A DNA stretch of 64,000 nucleotides, from NCBI GenBank assembly GCA_018806985.1, contig JADANN010000059.1:1-64000 (forward strand), in the 5' to 3' direction. The translations under genes were made by a program, and so were the position numbers. The stretch's first letter is position 1; each line of letters starts with the position of its first letter. This stretch comes from Angiostrongylus vasorum (Eukaryota; Nematoda; Chromadorea; Rhabditida; Metastrongylidae). The notes below the pieces were generated by a model. That model was not told the origin of the DNA, made no database searches, and worked only from the letters and a program-made list of their open reading frames with translations. This document shows, piece by piece, positions 46,818 to 58,409 of this stretch.

Positions 46818-47071
46818 CTTGGGAGACACTACCAGGGGGAACGAATTTCCCAGTCAAGAACTTATTTACTTTAGTAGACTTCAGTTCTGAAGTTTGGGGG
46901 CCTGCGGACTTTTCGAAAACAGCGCTTTTCTTAGAAAAGAGTATACGGGCTAGCCGAAATCCTCGAAAAAGAGGTAGTTGGTTGGCAAAAGCTTGTGTGC
47001 GTGAGTATGTTCGGCGGGAAAAATATGAATCCCACAACGCGTTTCGTAACAAATATTTATTAGCAACGTGA
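46818..47071 (+). CDS. Possible exon (83 codons) of an unknown protein
   Basis: An AAGTCCTTCACAG acceptor ends at 46,817; the frame then stays open to TGA 47,069. It reads WETLPGGTNFPVKNLFTLVD, FSSEVWGPADFSKTALFLEK, SWLAKACVREYVRREKYESH, NAFRNKYLLAT. No start codon is near, so it would be internal or terminal. The minus strand is also open (46,774-47,106). Trp and mixed charge favour the plus reading, but the family is unknown. Confidence 0.35.
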
Positions 47072-47584
47072 TCGCTACACCGCATTTCAGGACCTATTTG
47101 TTGCATAATTAATTCCTGTGTCGTACTTTTCCCGACGATTAGTGGAAAACTTCAAGCTCACTGAAGCGATGCTCTTGAGGCAGAAAAAAACGCGTCGACT
47201 CATTTCACTATTTCAAGTTTACACACATTCCTGTGCAAACAGCTGGAAATTGCATCGAAGGATGGGCCACAGAAGTGCTTGCGAACACAAAGCATGCAGA
47301 CAGTTTGAAAAGTACCGAATATATCTCTCTTAAAGACACAATTACAGATGCAAGTCGGCGGTTCTGCCGTCCATCTGAAGTCGATTGCCGAATCTGACTT
47401 GGAAAATATCAGCGATCAATAGTGGCTTGAGAGACAGGTCAAAGGTGAAGAAGCTCGATAAATTACTGCTATAACGAGGAGCGAAAGGATCACTGTTAGG
47501 AAGGCTTGTGTGCGCCTCTTTGAACAATAAAACGGGCCCATTTCTTGATTAAATTCTCGATGAGAAGTTTATGCTGTGCTAACT

Positions 47585-47880
47585 TGGATACTTGGACGGC
47601 CCATCCTCGGTGGTTGTACGGTCACCAGAATAATTTCCAAAATTTTTTTCTCTGAGTGTTGATGGCTTCGCCATTGTAGTTCCTTGGAGTCCCGAGGTCA
47701 GGCGGGCTAAAGCCTGCCCCAGATCGTCACCCACAAGTAGTCACCGCCCTTGGGGGATCATAGAGAGATTTGCCACCATGCGACCAGTTTAATACCAGGA
47801 CGGTGGTGGGTCCTGGTATTGGCTTACTCTTAGCAACGCTTTCTGATGGAAACGCCAGAATGGCAAACCCAGCCGGGGTA
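47585..47880 (+). mobile_element. Interspersed repeat family B, plus copy
   Basis: CTTGGACGGCCCATCCTC, CCTGCCCCAGATCGTCAC, GGACGGTGGTGGGTCCTGGT and TCTGATGGAAACGCC appear in family order, cut off before the CACCTCCCAGCC end. If the exons at 46.8 and 47.9-48.1 kb belong to one gene, this repeat is intronic. Confidence 0.8.
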
Positions 47881-47933
47881 ACAAGGCAAAATGAATCAAA
47901 AATTATTGGGTTAATTGTGTTTTTCACTTTCAG

Positions 47934-48112
47934 TACCTGTACGACGTATGTGTTGATTACGTTGTCTAACTAGTACGACTTAATTGGCCATTTATTTTTG
48001 TTTTCTAAGTGTTCAGGCCTAAACCGAAACATGTTACTGCACGACCATTGCCTCCACCTGCACCACACATAGAGTTAGCAAGAAGCGGAACAAATGAGGA
48101 CCATACGTTGAG
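47934..48112 (+). CDS. Two candidate internal exons, one only 12 nt
   Basis: Exon 48,017-48,112 lies between an AAGTGTTCAG acceptor and a GTAGGT donor and reads PKPKHVTARPLPPPAPHIEL, ARSGTNEDHTL: Pro-rich, as in cytoplasmic tails or linkers. Just upstream, 47,934-47,945 is bounded by TTTTTCACTTTCAG and GTATGT; at 12 nt it would be a microexon. Joined with an upstream phase of two bases, the codons connect without a stop (TCT-T-PKPKH). Splice sites are strong but the protein family is unknown. Confidence 0.4.
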
Positions 48113-49049
48113 GTAGGTGATACAGTTTTTACATATTTCACACGCAGACTTCAGAGTCACGAATTATTTCCAAACAAGATTAAACGCCGGAAGATAAAAC
48201 GGTTAACTGCTTTCAAACCTATAGTCATAGCTCGTTTGTAGCGACGATATATAGAGGATCCATGCATATTGATTAACTCATTTCGATCTAGAATTTGTGG
48301 AAGGACATAGCCGCTAACAATACTTTGTTTCAGGACGGCTAATTTTGTTCATGTCGTTTATTTTCAAGGAATGAAATTTCAGAGGCATTGCGTCATTAAT
48401 CCTGGACGATGACTGTGGCAAGAGAAAGCAAAAAGAAAGCGCGAGGATAGACCGATAATGTTACTTAGCACCAGCGCTATCACCCTGTGTGCACTTCGTT
48501 CTTATCAAAGTTCTAAATTTCTTCTGATGACAATTTCACATACCCAGACATCTATAAATGCCACTAACAAGCGTATGCAGTTATTGAAAACGTAAGGGGC
48601 GAAAGGAAAACCAACCACGCGTTTGAATATTGAAGCCACTCAAAAAATTTTTTGGCAGCAAAATCACATTTGCTAAAGGATCCCATAAGAAAGTATCACT
48701 GATACCGTCAGCGCTCTCTTGGTTTTCTTTTCTTTCACGTCCACTGAACTACCCAAGTCTTGCGAGCACTGTATGTTATCGACTCTTCACGAATCGAGCA
48801 GAATGCTCATTATTTCAGATCCACTGTTTCATGTTTTTAAAGACACATGTGGTTCAAAGTCAGGAAAGCATGGTGTTACACTTTGACGTGAAGGAATGTT
48901 AAAGAAGAACGGTATAAAACGCTGAGACATTCATATATAAGAGAGCGCTTTCTTAGTTTGCTCCCAGAATTTTTTAATTTCTGCTTCAACCGTTCTCGTT
49001 AAGGGATCATCATCCAGAGTTCCAAAAACAACAGTCGACTTGGCAAGTC
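48113..49049. other. No firm feature
   Basis: The exon above may continue after either of two acceptors (48,147 or 48,154), giving short basic C-termini. Otherwise nothing recognisable. Confidence 0.35.
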
Positions 49050-49185
49050 CCAGAATCGACTTTCTATTAACGTCGGCATTGATCATTACTTCCTGTTTTC
49101 TTAATGAGCAAAACGAGGTTGTTATTACTGCATTTATGAATACATAATTGCCGACGCTTCCTCTTGCCTTCTTCATAGCCTAAAA
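49050..49185 (-). mobile_element. Penelope pseudo-LTR relic, minus strand
   Basis: On minus: GGCTATGAAGAAGGCAAG, then AAGCGTCGGC (a worn hammerhead remnant), AATGCAGTAATAACA, GCTCATTAAGAAAACAG and AATGCCGACGTTAATAGAAA. Aligns along its length with 17,945-18,060 (minus). Confidence 0.6.
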
Positions 49186-49309
49186 TGATCAAATTGACAA
49201 GCATTCCACTCCGCAAAACATTCGTAACCTCAGCAGACGAGGCTCAGCACGTGAATTTCTCTTGGTGTGATAAAAAAGCAAATTGGGAAAGCACAAACAG
49301 CACATGAGA

Positions 49310-49515
49310 TCAATCTTCGCGCCCCCAGGCTCACCAAGCCTTCTACCCTCCTGGATCAGTAAATTGGTACCAGACTTGTCTAGGAAGACAGTAGCACTGG
49401 CTCGACACAAGGCAAGGTATGCATTCAATCACCTCCAGCGATGCCTAATGGCGCCGAATGCATGACGCATCCCTCAAGGATTGGTCAATGCCGAGAGCCA
49501 TACCCTTCATCCTTT
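49310..49515 (+). mobile_element. SINE family A, 5'-truncated or head-replaced copy
   Basis: The body from TCACCAAGCCTTCTACCCT through AATTGGTACCAGACTTGTCT and GCATTCAATCACCTCCAG to ATGCCGAGAGCC is preserved. The A- and B-box head is not recognisable upstream of 49,310. Confidence 0.8.
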
Positions 49516-50090
49516 ACTATAACTCCTATACCGTGCCTTGGAACCCGTGTTACAAAAATATTCTCCAAAACGGATTCTTTGCTTGTGCTCGGATCTAAAC
49601 TAGCGCTTGAATGAAGGCACGCTCATAAGCAGTATTCGAAAAAGTAATTGCGACAGCTTTACAAGCTGCTTGACATACATGCTATATAAGCTCCCAATGA
49701 AGAGAAGATCTATGTAGCATTTTGAAGACTTCATACGAAATACAACTTATTGAAAACGCACAGTTTCCTACGGATATTCTGCTGCGTGGACAACACACAC
49801 AAGCATATCCCAGGTCGCACACAACTCTTAAGACTTCTACTGCCTTTTATCCCAATATGGAAACCGCTGCCTTGCTGACAGAGGTTGCGGATTGTACACC
49901 AAGGAACGCATCGAATCCAGCTAAATGTTCTGGCCGATTGGCACAGTTTTTCTACTGATCGCTTATCGTTTCCATAAAAACGGACCACAAAGAAAAGCAC
50001 CATCTAGTGCGTTCACCGCTGCGTTGCCGTCGTTAATGGAGTCTCTCGACTGGAACACAACAGAATACTACGCATTGGTGGAAATTAATG
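49516..50090. other. No supported gene
   Basis: Overlapping frames on both strands (49,722-50,113) without splice or family support. Confidence 0.35.
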
Positions 50091-50198
50091 TCAAGAGTTC
50101 TTTTCCTCGATAACCTCGTCATATTTCTGATCGAATAGCAGGCCGAAAGCCTTTCTGCGATCCTCCCATCGCATTTCTATGCAGTTGAGAATTGACAT
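50091..50198 (-). CDS. Short ORF or exon (35 aa), protein-like
   Basis: Reads MSILNCIEMRWEDRRKAFGL, LFDQKYDEVIEEKNS then TGA: helical with alternating charge, untypical of this AT-rich background. Upstream the frame is blocked by a TAA about 20 codons before the stop-free part. An AATTTCAG acceptor lies near 50,265 but in a different frame. Confidence 0.28.
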   Translation of the reverse strand: MSILNCIEMRWEDRRKAFGLLFDQKYDEVIEEKNS

Positions 50199-50534
50199 GG
50201 CTACGTCGCGAAATGCATGTATCGGTTATATGAAAAACGTTTCCTAATTTCCTGAAATTAAGAGAAAAATTTCAACAGCAAGGAATCTGTAGTTAAGACT
50301 TATATATTCAGAGGGAAAAAAAATGAACAGGCAATTATAAAAGAAAAGTTGATGGGTCGGATGACAACGGTCGCTAAGGGGACTGTAAGTATTTTCTAAC
50401 AACGAACAAGATCGGAGAACGTAATTACTTGTGGTTCACATCAATAACATATGTCCACATATGAAAGCCACCTATGGACCACTGAATGCAAGCACCTCAA
50501 TGTGGACGAAGCAAAACATGGACGCAGATGACGA

Positions 50535-51055
50535 AACTGCAGGGACTAAGCAATTGTGAAATGTACTAGGACTAGCAGGGTCCATGACACCGTCAAGCTG
50601 CCTTGGCTTTGCCTCGATAGGAAAGGTTCTTCCTAAAAAATGTAGCGACAACCATCAAGCGATCTACGCTACTCAGTATAAAAAAGTGCAGAGCCAGTTT
50701 CAGAATATACCAAGGAGAAAAAAGGAATGTTCTGACGGCGTCAGCACACACAATATCTTCTCTATTTATTCCAGCAAAAAAAAACAGACCTTGCCAGACA
50801 GAACAGTGGCAACATTGCATTTTCCTTCACAACACATACTTTGCAGGTGAAGTACACTTGCAGAGGCAGCATACGATACTTACGCTTAAAAAATCAGAAA
50901 GAGAATGAACCGGGGAATCGTTAATGAAGATATATAATGAACTACGCGATACGAACTACTACCATGTGCCACTAACGTTTCAAAGCAGAAAATGCACTAC
51001 GGTTTCGAGTACTTCGATAACCACAACCGCAAACGAAACAAACAAGAAATCAATA
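50535..51055 (+). repeat. Dispersed inverted duplicate, copy 1
   Basis: Matches 59,450-59,965 in inverse orientation: TGAAATGTACTAGGACTA, GAAAGGTTCTTCCT, GCAGAGCCAGTTTCAGAATA, AAACAGACCTT(G/A)CCAGACAGA, CACAACACATACTTTGC, and TTCGAGTACTTCGATAACCA. Similarity is high (roughly nine bases in ten by eye). The frames VQSQFQNIPRRKK and KKQTLPDRTVATLHFP are similar in both copies, but it is unclear whether they are coding. Confidence 0.75.
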
Positions 51056-51219
51056 TCGATTTTTGAAAAAATCGCTAAGTACAATCCTATAAATTCACGT
51101 TAGGAAACAATAAACAGAAGACGTTTTTTGAAGAAAAAACGAAAGAAAAGTAATTTTCCTTAGAAGTCATCTTTCAGTTAATCTCACTAGGGATAACCAA
51201 TGTGTTCTCTTACATGGAT

Positions 51220-51530
51220 AAGCTTGTACGAGACTGATGGAAGACGCCATTCGGCCAACGTTTCGGCGCCTTCGCATTCCTTTGATTCAGATTGACTCAA
51301 GCCCGTTGTTTACAATGCTTCCATTTTCTGATGTGGGTCTTCGTAAACGCATCGGGTCGATTTCAATGCGGCACTGCTCGAAGAGGTGATTCGACCAGAT
51401 GCGACCACGATGATCCACATTGGAGGACAGAAGAACTGCTATTAATCCACTTGAATCAATTCAGCTCTAAAGAAGACGAAGGAGCCGAAACGTTAGCCGA
51501 GTAGCGTTTTTTATCAACCTTGTGCAGCCT
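51220..51530 (+). mobile_element. Second pseudo-LTR-like family, copy 3, two hammerhead-like remnants
   Basis: The plus-strand block 51,459-51,515 has TCAGCT-CTAAAGA ... GAGCC-GAAACGTT-AGCCGA and ends TTTATCAACCTTGTGC. Stem I pairs at five of six positions and GAAA is kept. On minus near 51,275-51,235 the similar GGCGCC-GAAACGTT-GGCCGA occurs, so two remnants face each other. Shares flanks with 33,200-33,420. Confidence 0.5.
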
Positions 51531-51693
51531 CACCAAGAATAAAAAGGAAACAAAACAAAATCTAAAGTGTTCTGTACAACGAGAGAGTGGGAGGATCATG
51601 AGTTACAAGCAGAGTAATAGACGTCTGCCGATAAATTGAACAATTACATGCATTGGTTAATTTCTCAAAATTAGAAGCCCTGTTGGCAGTGAA

Positions 51694-52290
51694 TCAGTAG
51701 GCATTTTTGGTCCATTTTCGATCAAACGGCCACTTCCATGGAGGTTCACTGGTAGACGACACATAGACATACACCAACGCATTTACAGTTGCGTTGCTGG
51801 CCACTTCTCTGTAAGCTGCACAGCTTGGAAACGTAGCCATTGCTTCGCACACGGCCTGTAAAAACACAGAGATTGACGAGATTGTGGCAAATGCATGGTA
51901 GTGTTTGTATACGTCCACAAAAGCCCCATGGTGAATGATATTTTATTAAGGCGGCACCCCAATCACCGCTGATATTGCAAAAGCCGTGATTTAAAAGAGC
52001 TATTCTCTACACAATAAATTTCACAAAAAAAATGTTGTTGGGACGAGTTTGCTTTTCTCTATGAGTCATGCAATGATATACAACAAAAAGACTGTCGCTT
52101 GTGATAAAGTACTAAGATATCTACTTTCCAGCGACATTTTCGAAGGTGCACACTAGCAAATTTGCATGACTGCCACTTAGAAAGAAAAGTAGTTTCATCT
52201 CGGTTCCAAATAAAGAGAGGTCGTCCGCCACCCGTTGTCAGCAGATGATCGATTGACAGGCAACATTTTTGGATTAGTCCATTCCCTAGC
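51694..52290 (-). CDS. Possible last two exons of an unknown protein
   Basis: The terminal exon 51,855-51,694 follows a strong GTGTTTTTACAG acceptor in phase 0: AVCEAMATFPSCAAYREVAS, NATVNALVYVYVSSTSEPPW, KWPFDRKWTKNAY, stop. It contains a potential N-glycosylation site (NAT). An upstream open block, 52,290-52,125 (KCCLSIDHLLTTGGGRPLFI, NRDETTFLSKWQSCKFASVH), ends phase 0 at a weak GTAGAT. The terminal exon is the better supported part. Confidence 0.4.
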
Positions 52291-52388
52291 ACTCTTGGTT
52301 ATTCGTTATACTTAATATGTGTCACTATGGTCCACCATCCAACTGCACTGCCGTCAGTATTCAGGATGTTTTGTGGAATATACAGAGG

Positions 52389-52676
52389 CTAATTCTGTGC
52401 TTCTTGTAGCCACCAGTTTAATATAACGACCACGACTAAGTATAGCGTTGTATCAATTAAGACTGAAATAGCAGCTGCTGGCATAAAGTGATCTTTACAT
52501 GTTCCACATAACGGAACGTGTTGACTTTCCAACAACTTGGGGATTTCATGAGCTGGGCACATACGGAACTTATGGAAGAGAGCCGATTGTGACGCTTTAA
52601 AGGTGCACATATTAGCAAATGCTACTATGTAGAAGTCGTTGATCTTTTGGCTTAATTGTAAAAAGTCAAGAAACAA
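52389..52676 (-). CDS. Possible ORF with one C-terminal membrane segment
   Basis: A 95-codon frame with a Cys-containing stretch (FRMCPAHEIPKLLESQHVPL, CGTCKDHF) followed by a hydrophobic helix (AAISVLIDTTLYLVVVVILN) and a short tail WWLQEAQN. Reads like the end of a type I membrane protein. No acceptor upstream is compelling. Confidence 0.3.
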   Translation of the reverse strand: MFLDFLQLSQKINDFYIVAFANMCTFKASQSALFHKFRMCPAHEIPKLLESQHVPLCGTCKDHFMPAAAISVLIDTTLYLVVVVILNWWLQEAQN

Positions 52677-52719
52677 ATTTTACAGTTCTGAACCGTGGCA
52701 GAAGATTAATAATTGAACA

Positions 52720-53711
52720 ATGATTGACATCTCATTGAAAGAAGCACTGAAGGAGCTGGAAATAAGAAATATGGTGGAGAACCTGCTGTGCACTCCGTCA
52801 AAAATCTGAGCGAAGTCAATTAAAGAAGGACTAATGGTGAAGACGATTATGAGGAATTCAGCAGTGGTGAGTGACGAAAACACTGCAGTGTCTCGCAATC
52901 AGATGACCATCGATGAAAGGCGGTCTGCTATACATCGACAGTTTTTGCTACGGTGCACAGGTCGACACATTTCTGTGAACTGTTTGTTCATAGCCGACAC
53001 TTAGGGAGGGTGGTTTAGAAGAAGATGTGCAGGACAGGTATTGATAACAGAAAGATATGTTGTTGGAAACGATAAGTGCTGATCAAACGAAGCAATTCAT
53101 CTACCTGTACGGTAATATGGAAATTGTTAGACCGTTACGGTTGAGTGACTGTTGGATTTCGCCCCTGGTATTCGATCTAACCCTATTCCTTCCTAGTTTA
53201 TAAAGTGAAGTAGATTGCAAAGCTTGCGACCAATTTTCACTTTCAAGACAAGGTGGTAGGCAATTAACACAAGTTAAGATGATTAGATCTGTCACAGAAC
53301 TTTTCAGTAAGGACTTCAGGAGAATAGACAGATCCTGTATATCGAGGGATCCCTCCTGGTATTTAGAGCTGTTGCTTCAATTCACCAATGCATACTACAT
53401 AAGAAGCACAAATTCGGCATCAGAAGTCCTATGCACCGCTTGTTGAGTGATGGATGGTATCTCTATCCCGATGATTGATGCTCAAGTGCTCCCTTGGCTG
53501 AGAACTCATTACAGGAAAGGACTCATCACACTGACACCCGATGAGAAAACCGAAAAATGCTCCACAAAAGTTAATGAAGAGGATACGAGACACCACAACA
53601 GAGATGGAGCGGTATAATGTTGTTAAGCCGGAAAAAATAGAATGGATTGTCATGAACCCTGCTAATGAAGCGATCATTCCCTTTGAATTCAGCAAGCGCG
53701 CAGGTGACTAA
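52720..53711 (+). pseudogene. Possible decayed plus-strand coding region
   Basis: 52,720-53,005 is open with one TGA (DISLKEALKELEIRNMVENL, MVKTIMRNSAVVSDENTAVS, MTIDERRSAIHRQFLLRCTG). 53,541-53,711 is a clean 56-aa frame (MRKPKNAPQKLMKRIRDTTT, EMERYNVVKPEKIEWIVMNP, NEAIIPFEFSKRAGD). The segment just before it (MDGISIPMIDAQVLPWLRTH) is in another frame. Repeated protein-like stretches with shifts suggest a dead gene; the family is not recognised. Confidence 0.33.
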
Positions 53712-54483
53712 AAGCTATCACAACGAGAAGTTCCTCATTGAGCCAAAAGTCCAGATTAGAGCTCTAAGTGCGGCTTTTCGTTCACCAAAACCACACTACT
53801 GGCGTGTTGCTTCTTTGTAGAGAAGGGTGAAAGAAAGCCGAGAACACGGAAACGACGTGTGACATATTAAAAATACAAGATCAAAGCTTTAAAATTGGAA
53901 ATACGGCGAAATATGCTCAGGTTGGCCACAGGTGCACCCTGTCGAAGGTAACGTTCTTAAAATTGCACATATTTGGTACAAAGTGGAAATGCCATTTAAA
54001 GAGCTATCGAGATATCAACATCGAATATGGAGTACTATGCTGGAATTGTTGGTTGTAGGCAAGAATTCCAACTTTTATGCAAAAACCTGTTAAATAGACG
54101 CAGGTTATCTGAGTTGTACACTTGCACAAATTGGTGATTGTAGATTACAAGATTGATGCTCCTCCCTATGACGTCCAAAGTTAAGTGAAAGGTGATGCCA
54201 GCAAAATATGATGACCATTTCTGAAGAGGAGCTGAAGCACATTGATAAACTCACAGTCTGTAAAGAATAAGACACTGCAAAAGAGCGTTCTTACAATGTA
54301 TTACCTTAACATAGCAATAAGGTACCCATAAGTGTCAAGCTTCAATTTGGAAACGGAGCAACGAAGATATCTATGCACCCTCACCGGTCCCTCTCAACTG
54401 TCGTCTTGTCGTGAGATCTTCCAAATGATGTTTTTAAAATGTTAACATTTATTTTCTACCTATTGCAATCTTTCGCGGCGGGG
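53712..54483. other. Nothing recognisable
   Basis: AT-rich, no supported feature. Confidence 0.35.
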
Positions 54484-54540
54484 TGTTATGTGGGATACAA
54501 CCATAACGATGCTGAGACACCACAATGCTAACTTTTTCAT

Positions 54541-55113
54541 TTGCTGTCTAGTATAGTTCTTCACCGGAGGGTATGATACGAAATACAACCACAATGATGC
54601 CGAGAAATTTGCAAAACCCCGGACCGCAAGTGTCCGCGGTGGGAGAACGAACGTGCTAATGCGTTCACCACCACACCATGGGGGTCCTTCGTTTCACCTG
54701 TCTCTCAGCTAGTTCTGTCGATAAGTGCCATCAGCAATCACCCGTCAGCGGGATTTATCTGGGTGAGCCCAAATCGGTATTGAATTCACTTAAGCTGAGG
54801 CTGTAATAGACTATAATAGACTACAATAGACTACAGCCTCACCTTAGTTGGGTTCATTGTCGATTTGGACTCTCTAGATAAATCCCTGCTAACGTGTGAG
54901 TGCTGATGGCACTGATCGATACGACTGGCTGAGAGACACGCGAAACGAAGGAGCCGCATGGTGTGGTGGTGAATGCGTTAGCCCACAGAAAGGGTAACAG
55001 CGCGCTAGTTCCCCACCGCAAACACCTGCGGTCCGGAGTTTTGCGGATATCTTAGCATCATAGAAGTTATATTTCGCAACATACCCCTGCCATTAAAAGG
55101 AGCAAGCAGTAAA
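54541..55113. mobile_element. Foldback element, copy 2 (complete)
   Basis: Both terminal sequences are present: left TTTGCTGTCTAG ... GGAGGGTATGATACG and right (inverse) TTTACTGC...AATGGCAGGGGTATG. Arms of about 220 bp surround a loop that carries its own small palindrome and a short tandem of GACTA(T/C)AATA units (54,807-54,832). A further partial terminal sequence at 54,484-54,510 (GTGTTATGTGGGATACAACC) suggests insertion next to or into a relative. Confidence 0.8.
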
Positions 55114-55400
55114 TAAACAGGTTAAGATTGTGATTATAAACTATAATGAATTCAATCACGAAAGAAATATTAAAGAGAGTAGATAAACCTTGGCGATGAT
55201 CAATGAGGAATCCTTCTTGACTAATTCTCCGTTAGTTACGACGGGGACCTGAAAAATTCACATTACATGGATCCATGGAATTCGCTACAAACTACGCTGT
55301 TGTTGGAAAAAAAAAGCATGCACTTACACAGAGCGTTATTGGTTCGTATCACAAAACATGGAAGTGAAGTTAAGTTTTTTCTGGTAACAGAATCGCAACA

Positions 55401-55690
55401 GGGCGAGTGTGGTGCAGTGCTTGGAGGCGCCACTCCGACATACAAGTAGAATCGATCCCCACGCCAAGGGCCACCAAGCCTTCCATCCCTCCGGGGTCGG
55501 CAAATTGGTACCAGACTTGTCTGGGAGGATAGCAATACTGGCTTGATACATCGGCAGGCCACCGCGAGTTATTGTAAAGGCCAGATATGCATTCAATCAC
55601 CTCCAACAGTACTTAATGAGGTCTTACGCATGGCGCATCCCTCAGGTATTGATCGACGGCGAGAACTTCATCCGTTATCTTTTTTAAAAT
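55401..55690 (+). mobile_element. SINE family A
   Basis: A-box TGGTGCAGTGC and B-box AATCGATCCCC, then TTCCATCCCTCCGGGGTCGG, AATTGGTACCAGACTTGTCT and the terminal CTCAGGTATTGATCGACGGC. Frames across it are incidental. Confidence 0.9.
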
Positions 55691-56014
55691 CCGAACATAC
55701 CAAATTTTACCTGTCCACCAGATGTCTGGCAATAAAAAATACGTTCTCGTAGTCATTTGAGAAACGACGCTGTGACTTCGTAACCGGATTAACTTCAACG
55801 ACCTCGTAGGAAAACCTGTAATAATCAAGAAGCGCTCGAACCTATAACATTGTAACCGTGATTTAACCTGAAAATGTTATGTAAAAAGCATTGTCGATGA
55901 GACAAAACCACCTTACGATAAAGCGGATGTGACTGGTACTGATAAACACGCAGGCTCATACCACTCTTATCGCAGACGTTTGAAACCTAAATATTACATT
56001 CGTGGGATACTCGA

Positions 56015-56405
56015 TACTTGATACTTAAACGGCCCGTCCTCACTGGTTGTGCAGGCCCCAGCGTAATGACCATTTTTCGGAGATTTGCTGGTTAAGCCAT
56101 TGTGGTTCGCTGGAATCCCGAAGTCAATCTGGCCAAAGTCTGCCCCAGGTCTTCACCACCACAGGCAGTCGCAGCCCCTTGTGGATCAGAGGGAGATTTA
56201 CCACCATGCGATTTTGATAACAGGACGGTGGCGGGATCCTGGTATTGGTTTACTCTTAGCTAGGCTTCTTGATGGAAGCGCTGGACTCCCTTCTCAGCTT
56301 GGGAGACCCTGCCGGCTGACGAATCCCCCCAAATGTACATCGCAGTCCGTCACCTAGGAGCACGTCCTAGCCACGACAAGGCAGTAAAACGTTGGTAGGA
56401 CATTC
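56015..56405 (+). mobile_element. Interspersed repeat family B, complete plus copy
   Basis: It begins GATACTTGATACTTAAACGG and runs through GCAGTCGCAGCCCCTTGTGG, GGACGGTGGCGGGATCCTGG and GCTTGGGAGACCCTGCCGGC to CGTCCTAGCCACGACAAGG. Used as the reference copy for the family. Confidence 0.85.
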
Positions 56406-57560
56406 GAGGCATACTGGAAAAAAATCGGGGATAGGGGTGTACTAAACTTAGGGAGATCCAGAAGTGAAAAACATTAAGAGCAATTCTATCATCCCTAACC
56501 AGTGACCGCGTCACAAATTTTTGCAAGAGAAGAGGCAAACGAATTTTTGGAGAAACATTTGCAACAAAAAAACAGTACTCTCATATGTGCACATACTGCT
56601 CGTACGAGCTCGATGACTGGAGGGAAATCTTCCTTCAATCACCTACCCCAACTCGAAACCGACACCCCAAACGGGTAGGGTTGGGCAATGCGAGAACAGT
56701 GATCCTTGATTCCACAATGGCATTATATGAATAGCTAGCACATAAACAGAGTCATCACTGAAAACTTGAAAAACTGGAGAAGTCTTAATAACCAGCTCGA
56801 AAGTGTCATTTCACAAAGCGAAGGAAGAAACATAGGTAATTACTCAATATTCACCACCCTCTTTGCTCTTACTAAGTGTGTTTACCAAACAACAGCGATC
56901 ATACAACGTTAACAATAGTGAATAGTGGAGAGATTCTGAAGTGCTTCTCTCATATTTGCTTAAATCGCAGTTCTTCGGAACCTACTGTTTAACCAACTTG
57001 TTTTGGAAGTTTATTAGCATACCAAAGAGGAAGTTGTAGTTCCCTTACGCCACACTCCTCCATCTATTTCCTGTTCACTAAATTCCTTTGTTTGAAATCC
57101 AGCGATTTCGCCAACACCGCTGAAGCCAACTTAAACCGCTGCGGCAAAACCTAGTTGTTTCACCGCTCTCATTCTAAAAAACTGTCCAGTCTTCAAAGTT
57201 ATCAACGATTGAAACGAATTCAATGCATATATAAAGAAATCGTCTTCAACGAGCACAGTCTGGAAATATTACGACTCACTGGAGAACACCTCGAGCGAAC
57301 TATGCACGTGTATTCAATGTCATCTATTTTCACTCCTACAACAAACGGCACATCAAACAGCTAAATTAATAGGCCATACATCGTTGGAATATTACGTCTC
57401 ATGAGTAGGCTCTACCATCGTCCACGATACTGGGATCAAAGATAATAAGTGGTGCCAGATAGAAAGAAATTAGGGAGAAACCTACTAAAGTCCCTTAGCA
57501 CCCACTGATCTCACCACATACAAACATTCCCAAGCAACACTGTTCCTCCTTCTCATCCAG
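56406..57560. other. No supported gene
   Basis: Only short frames (for example 57,155-57,364), and no repeat family noted. Confidence 0.35.
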
Positions 57561-57690
57561 ATTCAGACTAGAAATCAGCAACCCGAGTGCTGAAGGACGT
57601 CGCGAATGTAGTGAAGTGTTACAGTTGCTAGGCGTTGGTGGGGTCCGTTTTAACGTCTCTCTGCGTCGTCTCCTTTTGTGGTTGTGTTGA
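57561..57690 (+). CDS. Possible exon after a strong acceptor
   Basis: CCTCCTTCTCATCCAG ends at 57,560; the frame FRLEISNPSAEGRRECSEVL, QLLGVGGVRFNVSLRRLLLW then runs to TGA 57,690. The minus strand (57,495-57,743) is also open. Identity unknown. Confidence 0.27.
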
Positions 57691-58409
57691 TATTGTTGTT
57701 TTCGGAAAAAGACGCGTTTGAAATGCTCTGTTTGAATGCCCATGGATACGATAGATAAGCATGTTCTTCAGATTTGCAATGAGTTAGAATAGTTCGGTGT
57801 GGTGTTGCGTTTTAGACGTAAATGGTGTCCATAGCCACTTTCAGTTCTTTTTTCCCAACCAGAGCTCACCTCACTAGAACAGTTATCCCTTAACGATAGC
57901 GTCTAGTGTCCATTATGGTACACATTAGTTCTACCATTTGCAGTCTTGCTATTTTTTCCTGAATTAGTAGCCTACCTTCTTGCGAGATTCTAGCATTCCT
58001 CTCATTATACGAATGCTTTTTCCGTTAATGTTCGCAATGTTAATGATATCCAGGACATTGACAGCACTCAAATTTGCTCTGACTTTTTAGGTCTTCGTGA
58101 CCGATTACACTAGAACTAGAGGAAGCCATTACTTCCTAGAAGCTTTCACCAAACATTTTTTGAGCGCTGTTATACGGCATCTTATCTGGCGAATTCATTT
58201 AGGGTGTTGTGCTTTTATGGGGCGATTGTCGCTGGTCGAATATGGTTATGCAAAAACTCGTCATAGTTTTCATGAAGTACAGCGTCAGAGGAGATTTCGG
58301 TCATCGGGCCGTGTGCACGCGAGCTGTGGAACTGCGCCAGGTGTTTGACGCATCCATCGAGAAACTTCCAGAATGTTCGCCTTCTCAGGATACTGAGCAT
58401 TGTGAGTTG

